A stretch of 64,000 nt of DNA from an uncultured Oscillospiraceae bacterium (GCA_900549775.1 URPR01000004.1:1-64000); one strand, 5' to 3'; positions 1 through 9,518 are shown, numbered from the stretch's first letter. Notes: generated by a model not told the origin, from the sequence alone. A program made the numbers and translations.

Positions 1-53
1 GCATTCGCTTGACGTGCGAAGGGTCAGCGGTTCAAGTCCGTTAACGTCCACCA
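1..53 (+). tRNA. tRNA-Val(GAC), 3' part only
   Basis: The window opens inside a tRNA. An anticodon stem TTCGC/GCGAA (4-8, 16-20) encloses the loop TTGACGT, giving anticodon GAC (11-13). A T arm AGCGG-TTCAAGT-CCGTT follows, then acceptor strand AACGTCC, discriminator A50 and an encoded CCA (51-53). The D arm and 5' acceptor strand lie outside the window, so identity rests on the anticodon alone. Confidence 0.85.
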
Positions 54-97
54 TTATCATTAAAGGCGTTGAAGAAGGAAAGTAGTTTTTTAATTTT

Positions 98-310
98 AAT
101 TAAAGAGAGATGCGTCTTGGCTGAAAACGTGTTATTAAAATGAAAAATGAAGTTCCCTTTGGAGCTGTACTTCTGAACGATTACAGTAGGAAGTGCCGGT
201 TAAGGAGTCGTAATGTCCTGTAAGAGAGTTTGCAAGATTTGCAAAAAATAGGGTGGTACCGCGGTGGTTATAAAGCTATCGTCCCTTTTGGCGGGATGAT
301 GGCTTTTTTA
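98..310 (+). promoter_or_regulatory. T-box leader of pheST
   Basis: The conserved T-box AGGGTGGTACCGCG lies at 250-263. It is followed by a terminator hairpin (about 275-302: GCTATCGTCCC pairing with GGGATGATGGC) and a T run. The upstream region from about 98 can fold as Stem I. A TTC triplet at 171-173, just before TGAAC, is the probable specifier and matches phenylalanine, the substrate of the downstream enzyme. Uncharged tRNA-Phe would stabilise the antiterminator and allow pheS-pheT transcription. The T-box and terminator are read directly; the specifier assignment is inference. Confidence 0.9.
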
Positions 311-330
311 TATTATTTTGAGGTGATTGT

Positions 331-1350
331 ATGAAAAGACAACTTGAAAAAGTAAAGGAAGAATTTGACTTTGACTTGATGAGCTCAAATTCGCAAAAAG
401 ACATTGAAAGTGTCCGAGTTAAATATTTAGGCAAGAAAGGGGCTCTTACGGGTATATTAAAGCAAATGGGGACTCTGTCTGCTGACGAAAGACCTGTTAT
501 CGGTAAAATATCTAATGAAATGCGGAATTATATTTCTAAGAGCATAGAGGAAAAAACAGCAAAATTAAGGTTTGCTGAAACTCAAAATAAATTACAGTCG
601 GAAAAAATTGATGTCACTTTGCCCGGTAAGAAAATAAGGTTAGGACATAAACATCCGATGAGTATTATTTTAGATGAAGTTAAGGATATATTCATAGGAA
701 TGGGATTTAATGTGGTTGAGGGTCCGGAAATAGAGTCGGATTATTATAATTTTGAAGCTTTAAATTTATCTAAAAATCACCCGGCGAGAGATACTCAAGA
801 TACTTTCTACATTGATGAAAATACTTTACTTAGAACGCAAACTTCGTCTGTGCAAATTAGGACAATGGAAAAGCAGGAGCCACCTATACGTATAATTTCG
901 CCAGGAAGAGTTTACCGTTCTGATGAGGTTGATGCAACTCATTCGCCTATATTTAATCAAATAGAAGGGCTTGTTGTGGATAAAGGAATATCTTTCTCGG
1001 ACTTAAAATGGACTTTGGAAACTTTTATAAAGAAATTGTATGGCAACAATACAGCACTTAGATTTAGGCCGCATCATTTTCCATACACAGAGCCGTCTGC
1101 CGAAATGGACATAGAATGCTTTTCTTGCCATGGAAAAGGCTGTGCTTTGTGTAAAGGCGAAGGGTTCATAGAAATTCTTGGTTGTGGAATGGTGCATCCG
1201 AAAGTTTTAGAAAACTGCGGCGTAGACTCAGAAGAATATTCGGGGTTTGCTTTTGGGGTAGGGCTAGAAAGAGTAGCAATGAGAAGGTACAAGATAGATG
1301 ATTTGAGGTTATTTTATGAAAACGATTTTAGGTTTTTAAAACAGTTTTAG
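331..1350 (+). CDS. pheS: Phenylalanine-tRNA ligase alpha subunit
   Basis: Catalytic subunit of the alpha2-beta2 enzyme that charges tRNA-Phe. The 339-residue length is normal. An N-terminal helical tRNA-binding part precedes the class II catalytic core, with motif 2 around residues 187-205 ([14 protein letters not shown]) and motif 3 near the C-terminus ([13 protein letters not shown]). A cysteine-rich segment ([16 protein letters not shown]) before motif 3 is usual in Firmicute PheS. ATG start after GAGGTG. It is the first gene of a T-box controlled operon with pheT, but is separated from pheT by a cloverleaf repeat. Confidence 0.97.
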   Translation: MKRQLEKVKEEFDFDLMSSNSQKDIESVRVKYLGKKGALTGILKQMGTLSADERPVIGKISNEMRNYISKSIEEKTAKLRFAETQNKLQSEKIDVTLPGKKIRLGHKHPMSIILDEVKDIFIGMGFNVVEGPEIESDYYNFEALNLSKNHPARDTQDTFYIDENTLLRTQTSSVQIRTMEKQEPPIRIISPGRVYRSDEVDATHSPIFNQIEGLVVDKGISFSDLKWTLETFIKKLYGNNTALRFRPHHFPYTEPSAEMDIECFSCHGKGCALCKGEGFIEILGCGMVHPKVLENCGVDSEEYSGFAFGVGLERVAMRRYKIDDLRLFYENDFRFLKQF

Positions 1351-1364
1351 TGATATGTGAGAAG

Positions 1365-1441
1365 GGGGCACGGCCCCGGCAGCTGTAGGCTGCCGTAAAA
1401 AGGCGAAGCCTTTTTGCAAGCAAAGCTTGCGGGCCGTGCCC
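1365..1441. repeat. Cloverleaf repeat, copy 1 (pheS-pheT spacer)
   Basis: An outer 11-bp inverted repeat (GGGCACGGCCC at 1366-1376, GGGCCGTGCCC at 1431-1441) encloses three consecutive perfect hairpins: GGCAGC/GCTGCC (1378-1394), AAAAAGGC-GAA-GCCTTTTT (1397-1415) and GCAAG/CTTGC (1416-1430). The architecture matches the copies at about 10.6, 14.5 and 48.9 kb, but the stem sequences differ. It sits inside the pheST operon, so it is very likely transcribed. Confidence 0.85.
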
Positions 1442-1484
1442 AACAGAGGTGTAGCAGAAAATTTAAAATGAAAGGTGAAAACTT

Positions 1485-3857
1485 ATGTATTTATCGAAGA
1501 AATGGTTAAATGATTTTGTGAAAGTCGATGATGTAGATACTAAAGTATTATGCGATAAATTAACGTTATCCGGCTCAAAGGTAGAGTCATTTAAAAGTGA
1601 AGGAGGGAAAATAGATAAAATAATCACAGGAAAGGTAACATCTATAGGAAAGCATCCGAATGCGGATAAGCTTTTGGTTTGTAGTGTAGATATAGGAGCG
1701 AATGAACCGCTTCAAATAGTAACAGGTGCACATAATTTAAAAGTTAACGATATCGTCCCGGTAGCAGTTGATGGATCTACTTTATATAATGGAACGAAAA
1801 TAAAAAAAGGAAAACTTAGAGGAGTAACCAGCAACGGTATGCTGTGTTCACTTGGTGAATTAGGGCTTAGTAAACATGATTTTCCTGAAGCTGTGGAAAA
1901 CGGCATTTTTGTTATACAAACGCCCTGTGAACTTGGTCAAGACGTAAAAAATGTAATTGGTTTTAACGACACAGTTATAGATTTTGAAATAACGCCTAAC
2001 AGGCCGGACTGCTTATCTGTTATAGGGCTTGTGCGAGAAACCAGTGCTACTTTAGGGCGGCCCTTAAATCTCCATACCCCGAAGGTGAAAGGTGACGCAA
2101 AGTTTCCTTTAGATTTAAAAATTTCGGTTGAAGATAAAAAACTATGTCCTTACTACAGTGCTCGTATTGTTTCAGATGTTAACTTAAAGCCCTCTCCGGC
2201 TTGGATGCGTGAACGACTCAGAGCTATGGGAGTAAGACCGATTAACAACATTGTGGATATAACTAATTACGTTATGCTGGAGTATGGTCAACCGCTTCAC
2301 GCTTTTGACTTAACCACCATTTCAGGAAATGAAATAAACGTTAGACTAGCTTTTGATGACGAAAAAATTGTTACTTTAGATGGAGTTGAAAGAAACCTGT
2401 CGAAAAACGATCTGATTATAGCGGATAGTGAAAAGCCGTTAGCCATAGCAGGAGTTATGGGTGGAGAAAACAGTGGTATAAATGAAAATACCAAAGAGAT
2501 TGTTTTTGAATCAGCAAATTTCTTTGGACCGTACGTAAGAGTGAGCTCTAAAAAATTTAATTTGCGTTCGGAATCTTCAGCAAGATTTGAAAAGGGATTG
2601 GATCCAAATTTATGTTCTATAGCGTTGGATAGAGCTTGTGAACTTGTTGAAGAATTGGGAGCTGGTAAAGTTACAGAAAAAATTTTTGTTGTTGATTCCG
2701 TAAACGAAAAACAAGTAAAAATACCTCTTGATTGCGAATTTATAAATCGCTTTTTAAATATAAACTTAAGCAAAGAAGAAATGGTTGAAATCTTGAGCAA
2801 AATAGATTGTAAAGTTATAAATGATGAAGTTGTTGTTCCAAGTTACAGGAGCGATTTGAAGTTAAAAAATGATATTGCAGAAGAAATTGCAAGATTTTAT
2901 GGGTACAATAAAATTTTATCTACACCATTAAAAGGCTCTATGAATGGAGGACTCTCTAGGAAGCAAAAATTTAAAGAAAAAGTAAAGTCAACTATGATGG
3001 CTTTGGGTCTTTCAGAAATAATGACATATAGCTTTGTGAGTCCTAAAAGTTACGATAAGCTTTTAATTGCACCAGAAAGCAAACTGAGAGATTATATAGA
3101 AATAAAAAATCCTTTGGGCGAAGATACCAGCGTAATGAAAACAGTTGCAATTAGCACTATGCTTGAGACTTTATCTAGAAATTTTAATTATAACAACCAA
3201 AACGTAAAACTTTTTGAAGTAGCAAAGGAGTATTTTAAAAGAGATGAAGACAGTTTAGCAAATGAGCCTGAAAAATTAGTAGCGGGCCTTTATGGAGAGG
3301 ATGTTGACTTTTTCTATGTAAAAGGTGTGGTTGAGGAACTTTTGAATGTTTTGAAAATAAGAAACTACGATGTGAGGTCTTGTGACAGCGTTCCTTATTA
3401 TCATCCGGGTAGATGTGCAGAAATTTCCTTTAACGGAAAAACTTTAGGAATAGTAGGAGAAATTAATCCACTTGTTTTAGAAAATTATGAAATTAAAAAA
3501 AGGGCATATGCTTTTGAATTTTGCATAGATGATTTGTTTGAGTTCTCAAATTTTGAAGTTGAGTATAAACAAATACCAAGGTATCCTAGCGTTGAGAGAG
3601 ATATTGCAGTTATTTGTGATAAAGATTTGCCTGCTATAAACTTAGAAAATGTAGCTAAACAAAGCGCGGGTAAGTTTTTGGAGGAAGTATGTATTTTTGA
3701 TGTATATACTGGTAACCAAGTACCAGAGGGTAAGAAAAGTGTAGCGCTTAAACTCACACTTCGTTCAAACGATGGCACTTTGACGGATGAACAAGTGCAA
3801 TCTACTGTAAAAAAAGTTATGAAGGCTTATGAAAAGCTAGATATAAAACTTAGGTAA
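1485..3857 (+). CDS. pheT: Phenylalanine-tRNA ligase beta subunit
   Basis: Non-catalytic partner of PheS carrying the editing site. At 790 residues it has the full bacterial layout: N-terminal EMAPII-like tRNA-binding domain (about 40-150), B3/B4 editing domain (about 210-380), B5 domain (about 400-475), a catalytic-like core, and the C-terminal anticodon-binding FDX-ACB domain starting near IPRYPSVERDIAV. ATG start preceded by GAAAGGTGAAAAC. Second gene of the T-box operon; a small pyrophosphohydrolase follows 18 bp after its stop. Confidence 0.97.
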   Translation: MYLSKKWLNDFVKVDDVDTKVLCDKLTLSGSKVESFKSEGGKIDKIITGKVTSIGKHPNADKLLVCSVDIGANEPLQIVTGAHNLKVNDIVPVAVDGSTLYNGTKIKKGKLRGVTSNGMLCSLGELGLSKHDFPEAVENGIFVIQTPCELGQDVKNVIGFNDTVIDFEITPNRPDCLSVIGLVRETSATLGRPLNLHTPKVKGDAKFPLDLKISVEDKKLCPYYSARIVSDVNLKPSPAWMRERLRAMGVRPINNIVDITNYVMLEYGQPLHAFDLTTISGNEINVRLAFDDEKIVTLDGVERNLSKNDLIIADSEKPLAIAGVMGGENSGINENTKEIVFESANFFGPYVRVSSKKFNLRSESSARFEKGLDPNLCSIALDRACELVEELGAGKVTEKIFVVDSVNEKQVKIPLDCEFINRFLNINLSKEEMVEILSKIDCKVINDEVVVPSYRSDLKLKNDIAEEIARFYGYNKILSTPLKGSMNGGLSRKQKFKEKVKSTMMALGLSEIMTYSFVSPKSYDKLLIAPESKLRDYIEIKNPLGEDTSVMKTVAISTMLETLSRNFNYNNQNVKLFEVAKEYFKRDEDSLANEPEKLVAGLYGEDVDFFYVKGVVEELLNVLKIRNYDVRSCDSVPYYHPGRCAEISFNGKTLGIVGEINPLVLENYEIKKRAYAFEFCIDDLFEFSNFEVEYKQIPRYPSVERDIAVICDKDLPAINLENVAKQSAGKFLEEVCIFDVYTGNQVPEGKKSVALKLTLRSNDGTLTDEQVQSTVKKVMKAYEKLDIKLR

Positions 3858-3875
3858 AGATTGAGGTTATAAAAT

Positions 3876-4217
3876 ATGAAAAAAGCTTTTAATAAATTAG
3901 TGAGAGACAAAATCCCTGAAATAATATTAAAAAATGGTTGCACACCGGAAATAGAAATTTTAGATAATCAGGAATATCTACACCACTTAGATGAAAAATT
4001 AATGGAAGAATGCAATGAAGTAATTTGTGCAAAGAATGTCGAAGAAAAAGCTGAAGAATTGGCAGACGTTTTGGAAGTAATGTATGCCATCGCAAATTCT
4101 TTTAAAATACCATTTGAGGAAATTGAAAAAGTTCGGTTAGATAAAAAAGAAAAACGTGGTGGTTTTGATTCAAAGATCTTTTTAAAAAGTACAACGATTG
4201 TTAAAAACCTTGAATGA
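3876..4217 (+). CDS. MazG-like nucleotide pyrophosphohydrolase
   Basis: A 113-residue all-alpha NTP-pyrophosphatase-fold protein. It begins with the subfamily signature KLVRDKIPEII. The metal-binding pattern EECNE, then EELADVLEVMYAI, fits the EExxE/ExxD motif of the MazG/HisE superfamily. The expected reaction is hydrolysis of a non-canonical or excess nucleoside triphosphate to the monophosphate and PPi; the substrate cannot be told. It follows pheT closely and is closed by a terminator, so it is probably the last gene of the pheST unit. Confidence 0.8.
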   Translation: MKKAFNKLVRDKIPEIILKNGCTPEIEILDNQEYLHHLDEKLMEECNEVICAKNVEEKAEELADVLEVMYAIANSFKIPFEEIEKVRLDKKEKRGGFDSKIFLKSTTIVKNLE

Positions 4218-4250
4218 TCATAAATATATTATTAAAATAATTTATCAAAG

Positions 4251-4292
4251 TTGCTCTATGACCGTACTTATGCGCGGTATAGAGCAATTTTT
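4251..4292 (+). terminator. Intrinsic terminator after pheST operon
   Basis: TTGCTCTAT-G-ACCG (4251-4264) pairs with CGGTATAGAGCAA (4275-4287) with one bulged G, followed directly by TTTTTATTATTT. Confidence 0.88.
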
Positions 4293-4316
4293 ATTATTTA
4301 ACTGGATGCAAAACCC

Positions 4317-4345
4317 TTTACATAAAATCTTTAATATTGTAAAAT
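4317..4345 (+). promoter_or_regulatory. Sigma-A type promoter of the pyrH-polC gene run
   Basis: TTTACA (4317-4322), 17-bp spacer, TAAAAT (4340-4345), located 30 bp before the pyrH start and after the upstream terminator. Confidence 0.7.
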
Positions 4346-4375
4346 AGTTATATATCTAATGGGAGCTGTTGATGT

Positions 4376-5080
4376 TTGAAACCTAAATATAATAGAGTAT
4401 TGTTAAAACTTAGCGGAGAAGCTTTAAGTGGAAGATTTCCAAGCGGCATAGACTTTGAAACTGTACAATCTATTTGCTTGAGTGTAAAAGAATGTGTTGA
4501 TGCAGGTGTGCAGGTTGGTATGGTTATCGGCGGAGGGAACTTTTGGCGAGGCAGAGCAAATGGGCAAATGAACAGAGTGAGAGCAGATCATATCGGCATG
4601 CTTGCTACTATGATGAATTCGTTAGCGGTGGCAGACACACTAGAAGCGTTAGGAGTAAATGTAAGGGTTCAAAGCGCGATTGATATGAACAAAATAGCAG
4701 AACCTTACGTACAGTCAAAAGCGGTAAAACATCTTGAAAAGGGAGCAGTAGTGATTTTTGCCTGTGGCACAGGAAGTCCATTTTTTTCTACAGATACCGC
4801 TGCAGCGCTTAGAGCGGCAGAAATAAATGCAGAAGTTGTGTTCAAAGCCACCATGGTTGATGGTGTTTATGATTGTGACCCTAAACAAAACGAATTAGCA
4901 CAAAAATATGATACGCTAACTTTTTCCGAAGTTTTGAGCAAGAATCTGAAGGTTATAGATTCTACAGCAGCGTCCCTTTGCAAAGATAATAACATTAAAT
5001 TGTTAGTGTTTGACATTTCAGAACCAAGCAATATTGTAAAAGCAATTGCCGGCGAAAATGTTGGGACAATTGTTAGATAA
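4376..5080 (+). CDS. pyrH: UMP kinase
   Basis: Phosphorylates UMP to UDP as a homohexamer of the amino-acid-kinase fold, unrelated to eukaryotic UMP/CMP kinase. The glycine-rich N-terminal LLKLSGEAL, the UMP/ATP loop GGGNFWRGR, and the later DPKQNELA segment are typical. 234 residues is normal length. The start is TTG: GGGAGC sits 9-10 bp upstream and no in-frame ATG is near. In many Firmicutes pyrH follows rpsB-tsf; here it heads the operon after a terminator and promoter, so that linkage is broken. Confidence 0.96.
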   Translation: MKPKYNRVLLKLSGEALSGRFPSGIDFETVQSICLSVKECVDAGVQVGMVIGGGNFWRGRANGQMNRVRADHIGMLATMMNSLAVADTLEALGVNVRVQSAIDMNKIAEPYVQSKAVKHLEKGAVVIFACGTGSPFFSTDTAAALRAAEINAEVVFKATMVDGVYDCDPKQNELAQKYDTLTFSEVLSKNLKVIDSTAASLCKDNNIKLLVFDISEPSNIVKAIAGENVGTIVR

Positions 5081-5104
5081 AAATTAATTTTGAGGGGTAT
5101 TTAT

Positions 5105-5659
5105 ATGGAACAAATTTTTTCAAAAACAAAAGAAAGCATGTCTAAAACAATCGATAATTTAAATTCTGAATATCTGTCTATAAGAGCAGGCAGAGCTAAC
5201 CCTGCTGTTTTAGACAAAATCTTGGTTGACTATTACGGCGTGCCTACAGCTATAAATCAATTAGCGGCAGTTTCTGTTTCTGAAGCTAGAGTGTTAGTCA
5301 TTCAGCCTTGGGATGTATCTGTTTTGAAGGAAATAGAAAAAGCTATACAAAGCTCTTCTTTAGGCATAAACCCTCAAAATGACGGAAAAATTATAAGACT
5401 TATTTTTCCTCAAATAACTGAAGATCACAGAAAAAGCTTAGTAAAAGATATAGCTAAAATGGCAGAAGAATCTAAAGTTGCTATAAGATCGATAAGAAGA
5501 GATTCTATTGATAAATTAAAAAAGATGAAAAAAGATTCTTTGATTACGGAAGATGACCTTTCTCAGGCAGAAAAAAGAGTTCAAGATTTAACAGATAAAT
5601 TCTGCGTACAAATAGATGAATTGTCCAGTAAAAAGCAAAAAGAGATTATGGAAATTTAG
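5105..5659 (+). CDS. frr: Ribosome-recycling factor
   Basis: Splits the post-termination ribosome together with EF-G. The 184-residue protein has the canonical sequence, including NSEYLSIRAGRANPAVLDKI near the N-terminus and the IRRDSIDKLKKMKKD helix. The frame extends upstream to a TTG at 5090, but that codon overlaps the ribosome-binding site GAGGGG (5093-5098), so ATG 5105 is the start. It lies 24 bp after pyrH in the conserved pyrH-frr-uppS-cdsA order. Confidence 0.97.
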   Translation: MEQIFSKTKESMSKTIDNLNSEYLSIRAGRANPAVLDKILVDYYGVPTAINQLAAVSVSEARVLVIQPWDVSVLKEIEKAIQSSSLGINPQNDGKIIRLIFPQITEDHRKSLVKDIAKMAEESKVAIRSIRRDSIDKLKKMKKDSLITEDDLSQAEKRVQDLTDKFCVQIDELSSKKQKEIMEI

Positions 5660-5682
5660 ATCTATTTTTATTGGAGCTTTTT

Positions 5683-6417
5683 ATGTTTAAGTTTAGAAAA
5701 AAATATGATATTTCCAGTTTAAATCTACCAAAGCACATAGGAATAATAATGGATGGCAATGGACGGTGGGCGAAAAAAAGAGGTCTTGTAAGGTCGATGG
5801 GCCACAGAGAGGGTGCTAAGACATTTAGAAAAATAGCTCGTTACTGTAGCAATATAGGGATAAAATATTTAACGGTTTATGCATTCTCTACCGAAAACTG
5901 GAAACGCCCTACCGATGAAGTCAATTACTTAATGAAATTGTTTGAACAGTACCTTAAAGAAGCATTGGAGGACTTTAAAGAGGAAAACAACAGAGTTCTT
6001 TTTTTGGGAGATAAAAGTGGGTTCTCTGAAAATTTGCAGAATCTTATAAAAGAGGTAGAGGAATCCTCTAAGGACTGTACTGGAATGACTTTAAACATCG
6101 CGATGAACTACGGTGGCAGAGATGAAATAGTTAAAGCGTGCAAAAGTATAGCACTTAAAGTTAAAAATTCAGAACTTTCTCTTGACGATATAGATGAGGA
6201 AGTATTGTCAAACGAGATGTACACGAAAGGCCAAGCTGACCCTGACTTGATAATAAGACCAAGTGGAGAATATAGGCTATCTAATTTTTTAACTTGGCAG
6301 TCGGCGTATTCGGAGCTGGTTTTTATGGATATACTGTGGCCCGACTTTACAGAAAAAGATTTAGATAAAGCAATCTTGGAATATAATAGCAGAAATAGAC
6401 GTTTTGGAGGTGTATAA
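5683..6417 (+). CDS. uppS: Undecaprenyl diphosphate synthase (cis-prenyltransferase)
   Basis: Condenses farnesyl diphosphate with isopentenyl diphosphates to the C55 lipid carrier for cell-wall precursors. The cis-prenyltransferase signature IMDGNGRWAKKRG near residue 25 carries the catalytic Asp. The C-terminal RPSGEYRLSNFLTWQSAYSE segment binds the diphosphate. 244 residues from ATG 5683; an upstream TTG overlaps the GGAG ribosome-binding site (5672-5675). Its lipid pathway partners ispA, dxs, dxr, ispG, ispH and uppP are all in this window. Confidence 0.96.
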   Translation: MFKFRKKYDISSLNLPKHIGIIMDGNGRWAKKRGLVRSMGHREGAKTFRKIARYCSNIGIKYLTVYAFSTENWKRPTDEVNYLMKLFEQYLKEALEDFKEENNRVLFLGDKSGFSENLQNLIKEVEESSKDCTGMTLNIAMNYGGRDEIVKACKSIALKVKNSELSLDDIDEEVLSNEMYTKGQADPDLIIRPSGEYRLSNFLTWQSAYSELVFMDILWPDFTEKDLDKAILEYNSRNRRFGGV

Positions 6418-6419
6418 GA

Positions 6420-7247
6420 ATGGTAAAAAGAACGATATCCGGCGTTATAGGTGCTGCTTTAATTTTAGCCATCCTTTTCTTTAACCAAAATGTCCCAATG
6501 ATAATAAATTTATTTATTTCACTCGTCTGTATATTGACTACATATGAGATATATTTAGCTATGAGAATAAACAAAGTTTTTGAAATATTAATACCTAGCT
6601 TACTTTTTTCGGCGATACTTCCTGTTTTTGGATTCGGAATGATTTGGAAGATATCGCTATATGCTTATACTTTAATTATATTTTTTGCTATGGTAATATC
6701 GCGAAAGACCATAAGTGTAAAAGATGCTGCGGTCGCATACAGCATGACGTTGCTAATCTCTCTGTCGCTTAGCACAATTATTGAGCTTAGAAACTGGTCG
6801 GGTATATACAGCAACTTTTACGTACTACTGGCTTTAGCTATACCTTGGGGGTCTGATACGGGTGCGTATTTCTGTGGTAAAATTTTCGGAAAAAGAAAAT
6901 TATGTCCAGATGTTAGCCCCAAAAAAACTGTAGAGGGTGCAATTGGAGGAATAATATCTTCTTTATTTTTAAATTACATTATATGTATAATCTTTGAAAA
7001 CTGGTTGTTTAGACCTAAAGCCGCTGTGAACTACTTCACTGTAACTCTAATTGTGCTTATAGGTGCAGGCATTTCTATAGTGGGAGACTTGTGCTTTTCT
7101 ATGGTGAAAAGAAGTTATAGTGTTAAGGATTTTGGAAAAGCTATACCAGGCCATGGCGGCTTTCTTGATAGATTTGACAGTGTTATTTTTGTGGCGCCGT
7201 TTGTATATTACGTGTCTATGCACTTGGAACTGATAAAGTTAATTTAA
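6420..7247 (+). CDS. cdsA: Phosphatidate cytidylyltransferase
   Basis: An integral membrane enzyme that makes CDP-diacylglycerol from phosphatidate and CTP, the branch point to anionic phospholipids. 275 residues with about seven hydrophobic segments. The CdsA C-terminal signature is present (SMVKRSYSVKDFGKAIPGHG, then GFLDRFDSV). ATG start follows GGAGGTG, which overlaps the end of uppS, implying translational coupling. Confidence 0.95.
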   Translation: MVKRTISGVIGAALILAILFFNQNVPMIINLFISLVCILTTYEIYLAMRINKVFEILIPSLLFSAILPVFGFGMIWKISLYAYTLIIFFAMVISRKTISVKDAAVAYSMTLLISLSLSTIIELRNWSGIYSNFYVLLALAIPWGSDTGAYFCGKIFGKRKLCPDVSPKKTVEGAIGGIISSLFLNYIICIIFENWLFRPKAAVNYFTVTLIVLIGAGISIVGDLCFSMVKRSYSVKDFGKAIPGHGGFLDRFDSVIFVAPFVYYVSMHLELIKLI

Positions 7248-7264
7248 GGGAAGGGGGATTATAT

Positions 7265-8428
7265 TTGAGAAAAAGCATATCGATCTTAGGCTCAACAGGG
7301 TCAATTGGTACCCAAAGCTTAGAAGTTGCAAGGGAGTTAGGAATAAAAGTTTGTGCACTGTCTTGCAAAAGTAATATAAACCTTTTAGAAAAACAAATAA
7401 GGGAATTTAGACCATCGATAGTTGCTGTAGAATCGGAAAAATCGGCGATGGATTTGAAAAATAGAATAAAAGACTTAGACACAAAGATATTTGCCGGCAT
7501 GGAAGGTTTGTGTGAGGTAGCGTCTTGCAGTGAATCGGAAATTTTATTAAATTCAGTCGTCGGGATGGTTGGTCTGGAACCTACACTTTGCGCTATAGAA
7601 AGTGGTATAGATATCGCACTTGCTAACAAAGAGACGCTGGTATCCGGCGGAGCTTTGGTCATGAAAAGGGCAAAAGAAAAAAATGTTAATATAATTCCGG
7701 TAGACAGTGAACATTCTGCTATATTTCAATGCCTAAGGGGCTGTCCATCTAAAAAAGCTTTGAGAAAAATTATTTTAACAGCATCAGGTGGACCGTTTTT
7801 TGGAAAAAGCAAAAGTGAACTTAAAAAAGTGAGAAAAGAAGATGCTTTAAAACATCCGAACTGGAGCATGGGCAGCAAGATTACTATAGATTCAGCAACT
7901 ATGATGAACAAGGGGCTTGAAATAATAGAGGCAGCGTGGCTGTTCGAGATGGCGCCGGACGACATAGAGGTTGTAGTACACAGGGAGAGCGTTATTCATT
8001 CATTAATAGAATACGTGGATCATTCTATGATTGCACAACTTGGAGTTCCAAGCATGAAAATACCAATACAATATGCTCTTACTTTTCCAGAGCGACTTCC
8101 GTCTATGGTAAAGAGCGCAAACCTTTGCGATATTGGCACTTTAAGCTTTTTTAAGCCGGATTACGAAACTTTTGAAGCATTAAATATTTGCACAGAGGCA
8201 ATAAAAAAGGGAGATTTGTTCCCTGCGGTTATGAATGGAGCCAATGAAGAAGCGGTATATTTATTTTTAAATGATAAAATTGCATTCCTTGATGTTACAA
8301 AGTTCGTAAAGAGAGCAATGACGGTTTTTGAAGAGAGTGTGGAAAATAAAAAATTAGAAAATTTAGATGACATTTTAAAAGCGGACAAATGGGCTAGGGA
8401 ATTTATAAAAAACGAATTGAATTCTTAA
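7265..8428 (+). CDS. dxr: 1-deoxy-D-xylulose-5-phosphate reductoisomerase
   Basis: Second enzyme of the MEP isoprenoid pathway, converting DXP to MEP with NADPH. The NADPH-binding GSTGSIGTQSLEVA is at residues 9-22. Metal and substrate residues lie in DSEHSAIFQCL, ASGGPF and the HPNWSMGSKITIDSATMMNK block. 387 residues is full length. The start is TTG, after a strong GGGAAGGGGG site 17 bp from the cdsA stop. Confidence 0.97.
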   Translation: MRKSISILGSTGSIGTQSLEVARELGIKVCALSCKSNINLLEKQIREFRPSIVAVESEKSAMDLKNRIKDLDTKIFAGMEGLCEVASCSESEILLNSVVGMVGLEPTLCAIESGIDIALANKETLVSGGALVMKRAKEKNVNIIPVDSEHSAIFQCLRGCPSKKALRKIILTASGGPFFGKSKSELKKVRKEDALKHPNWSMGSKITIDSATMMNKGLEIIEAAWLFEMAPDDIEVVVHRESVIHSLIEYVDHSMIAQLGVPSMKIPIQYALTFPERLPSMVKSANLCDIGTLSFFKPDYETFEALNICTEAIKKGDLFPAVMNGANEEAVYLFLNDKIAFLDVTKFVKRAMTVFEESVENKKLENLDDILKADKWAREFIKNELNS

Positions 8429-8441
8429 GGGGGAAAATATT

Positions 8442-9518
8442 ATGGCTGGTTTTCTTTTGGCAATTATTGCGGTGTTTTTGTTTCTGTTGCTTGTTATGTT
8501 TCATGAGTTTGGACATTTCATTTGTGCGAAAATCTCCGGCGTTAAAGTAAATGAGTTTGCTATAGGTATGGGGCCGAAGCTTTTTAAGTTTCAAAAGGGC
8601 GAAACTTTATATTCATTTAGACTTTTTCCTATAGGTGGGTTCTGTGCAATGGAAGGCGAGGATGAAGATAGTGATACGGCTGGAGCGTTTTCTAAGGCCT
8701 CTGTTTACAAAAGGATGCTTATAGTGGTAGCCGGGGCTCTTATGAATATTTTGTTAGCTTTCATTTTTATGATGGTGATTTTATCACAACAGGATTCCTT
8801 TGCTTCAACTAAAATTTCTAAATTTTCTGACAATGCAGTTACAAGCCAATATGGCTTACAAGTGGGAGACGAAATAAAGAAAATTGACAATTATGGAATA
8901 AGAACTTATACAGATGTAGCTTTTGCTTTGGCATTAAATAAAAACAACTATTCAGACTTTGTGGTTAAGCGAAATGGCGAAAATGTAGAAATTAAAAATG
9001 TGAAATTCCAGACGAAAGAAGGGCAAGATGGTAAACAAGTAATAGTTAGGGACTTCTATGTATATCCAATTGAAAAAACCTTCTTAACATTTTTAGGGCA
9101 AACGTTTAACGAAATAGTTTCGAACGTTAAGCTTACTTATGTGAGTTTGTGGAAGATGGTAACAGGTCAGTATGGACTAAATTCCGTGTCCGGCCCGGTA
9201 GGGATTGCATCTGCAATAAAAGATGCAGCTTCTACAGGCTTGCAGGAAAACTTTTTACAAGGTGTAAATAATATTATAATGATAATGATGGTTTTATCTG
9301 TAAGTTTAGGGGTTATGAACTTGTTACCGCTTCCGGCATTGGACGGTGGAAGGTTTATATTCTTGATCATTGAAGCTATAACGAAAAAGCCTGTACCTCA
9401 AAAATATGAAGGGTTAGTGCATAAGATTGGCTTTATACTGCTCATTTTATTTATGTTGTTCATCACGTTTAATGACATTTTAAAATTATTTACAGGTAAA
9501 GGGCTGGGGACTACTTGA
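8442..9518 (+). CDS. rseP: RIP site-2 metalloprotease (RseP/RasP)
   Basis: Intramembrane zinc protease that cleaves anti-sigma factors and remnant signal peptides. Zinc motif HEFGH at residues 21-25 in the first membrane helix, one PDZ domain around 115-190, and the third zinc ligand in NLLPLPALDGGRF near the C-terminus. 358 residues. The position between dxr and ispG is the usual Firmicute order. Its stop overlaps the ispG start (ATGA). Confidence 0.94.
   Translation: MAGFLLAIIAVFLFLLLVMFHEFGHFICAKISGVKVNEFAIGMGPKLFKFQKGETLYSFRLFPIGGFCAMEGEDEDSDTAGAFSKASVYKRMLIVVAGALMNILLAFIFMMVILSQQDSFASTKISKFSDNAVTSQYGLQVGDEIKKIDNYGIRTYTDVAFALALNKNNYSDFVVKRNGENVEIKNVKFQTKEGQDGKQVIVRDFYVYPIEKTFLTFLGQTFNEIVSNVKLTYVSLWKMVTGQYGLNSVSGPVGIASAIKDAASTGLQENFLQGVNNIIMIMMVLSVSLGVMNLLPLPALDGGRFIFLIIEAITKKPVPQKYEGLVHKIGFILLILFMLFITFNDILKLFTGKGLGTT

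Noticed and set aside
2297..2800. Long antisense open frame (167 codons) within pheT
   Set aside because: It is a shadow of the strongly conserved pheT frame, with no ribosome-binding site and no recognisable protein.
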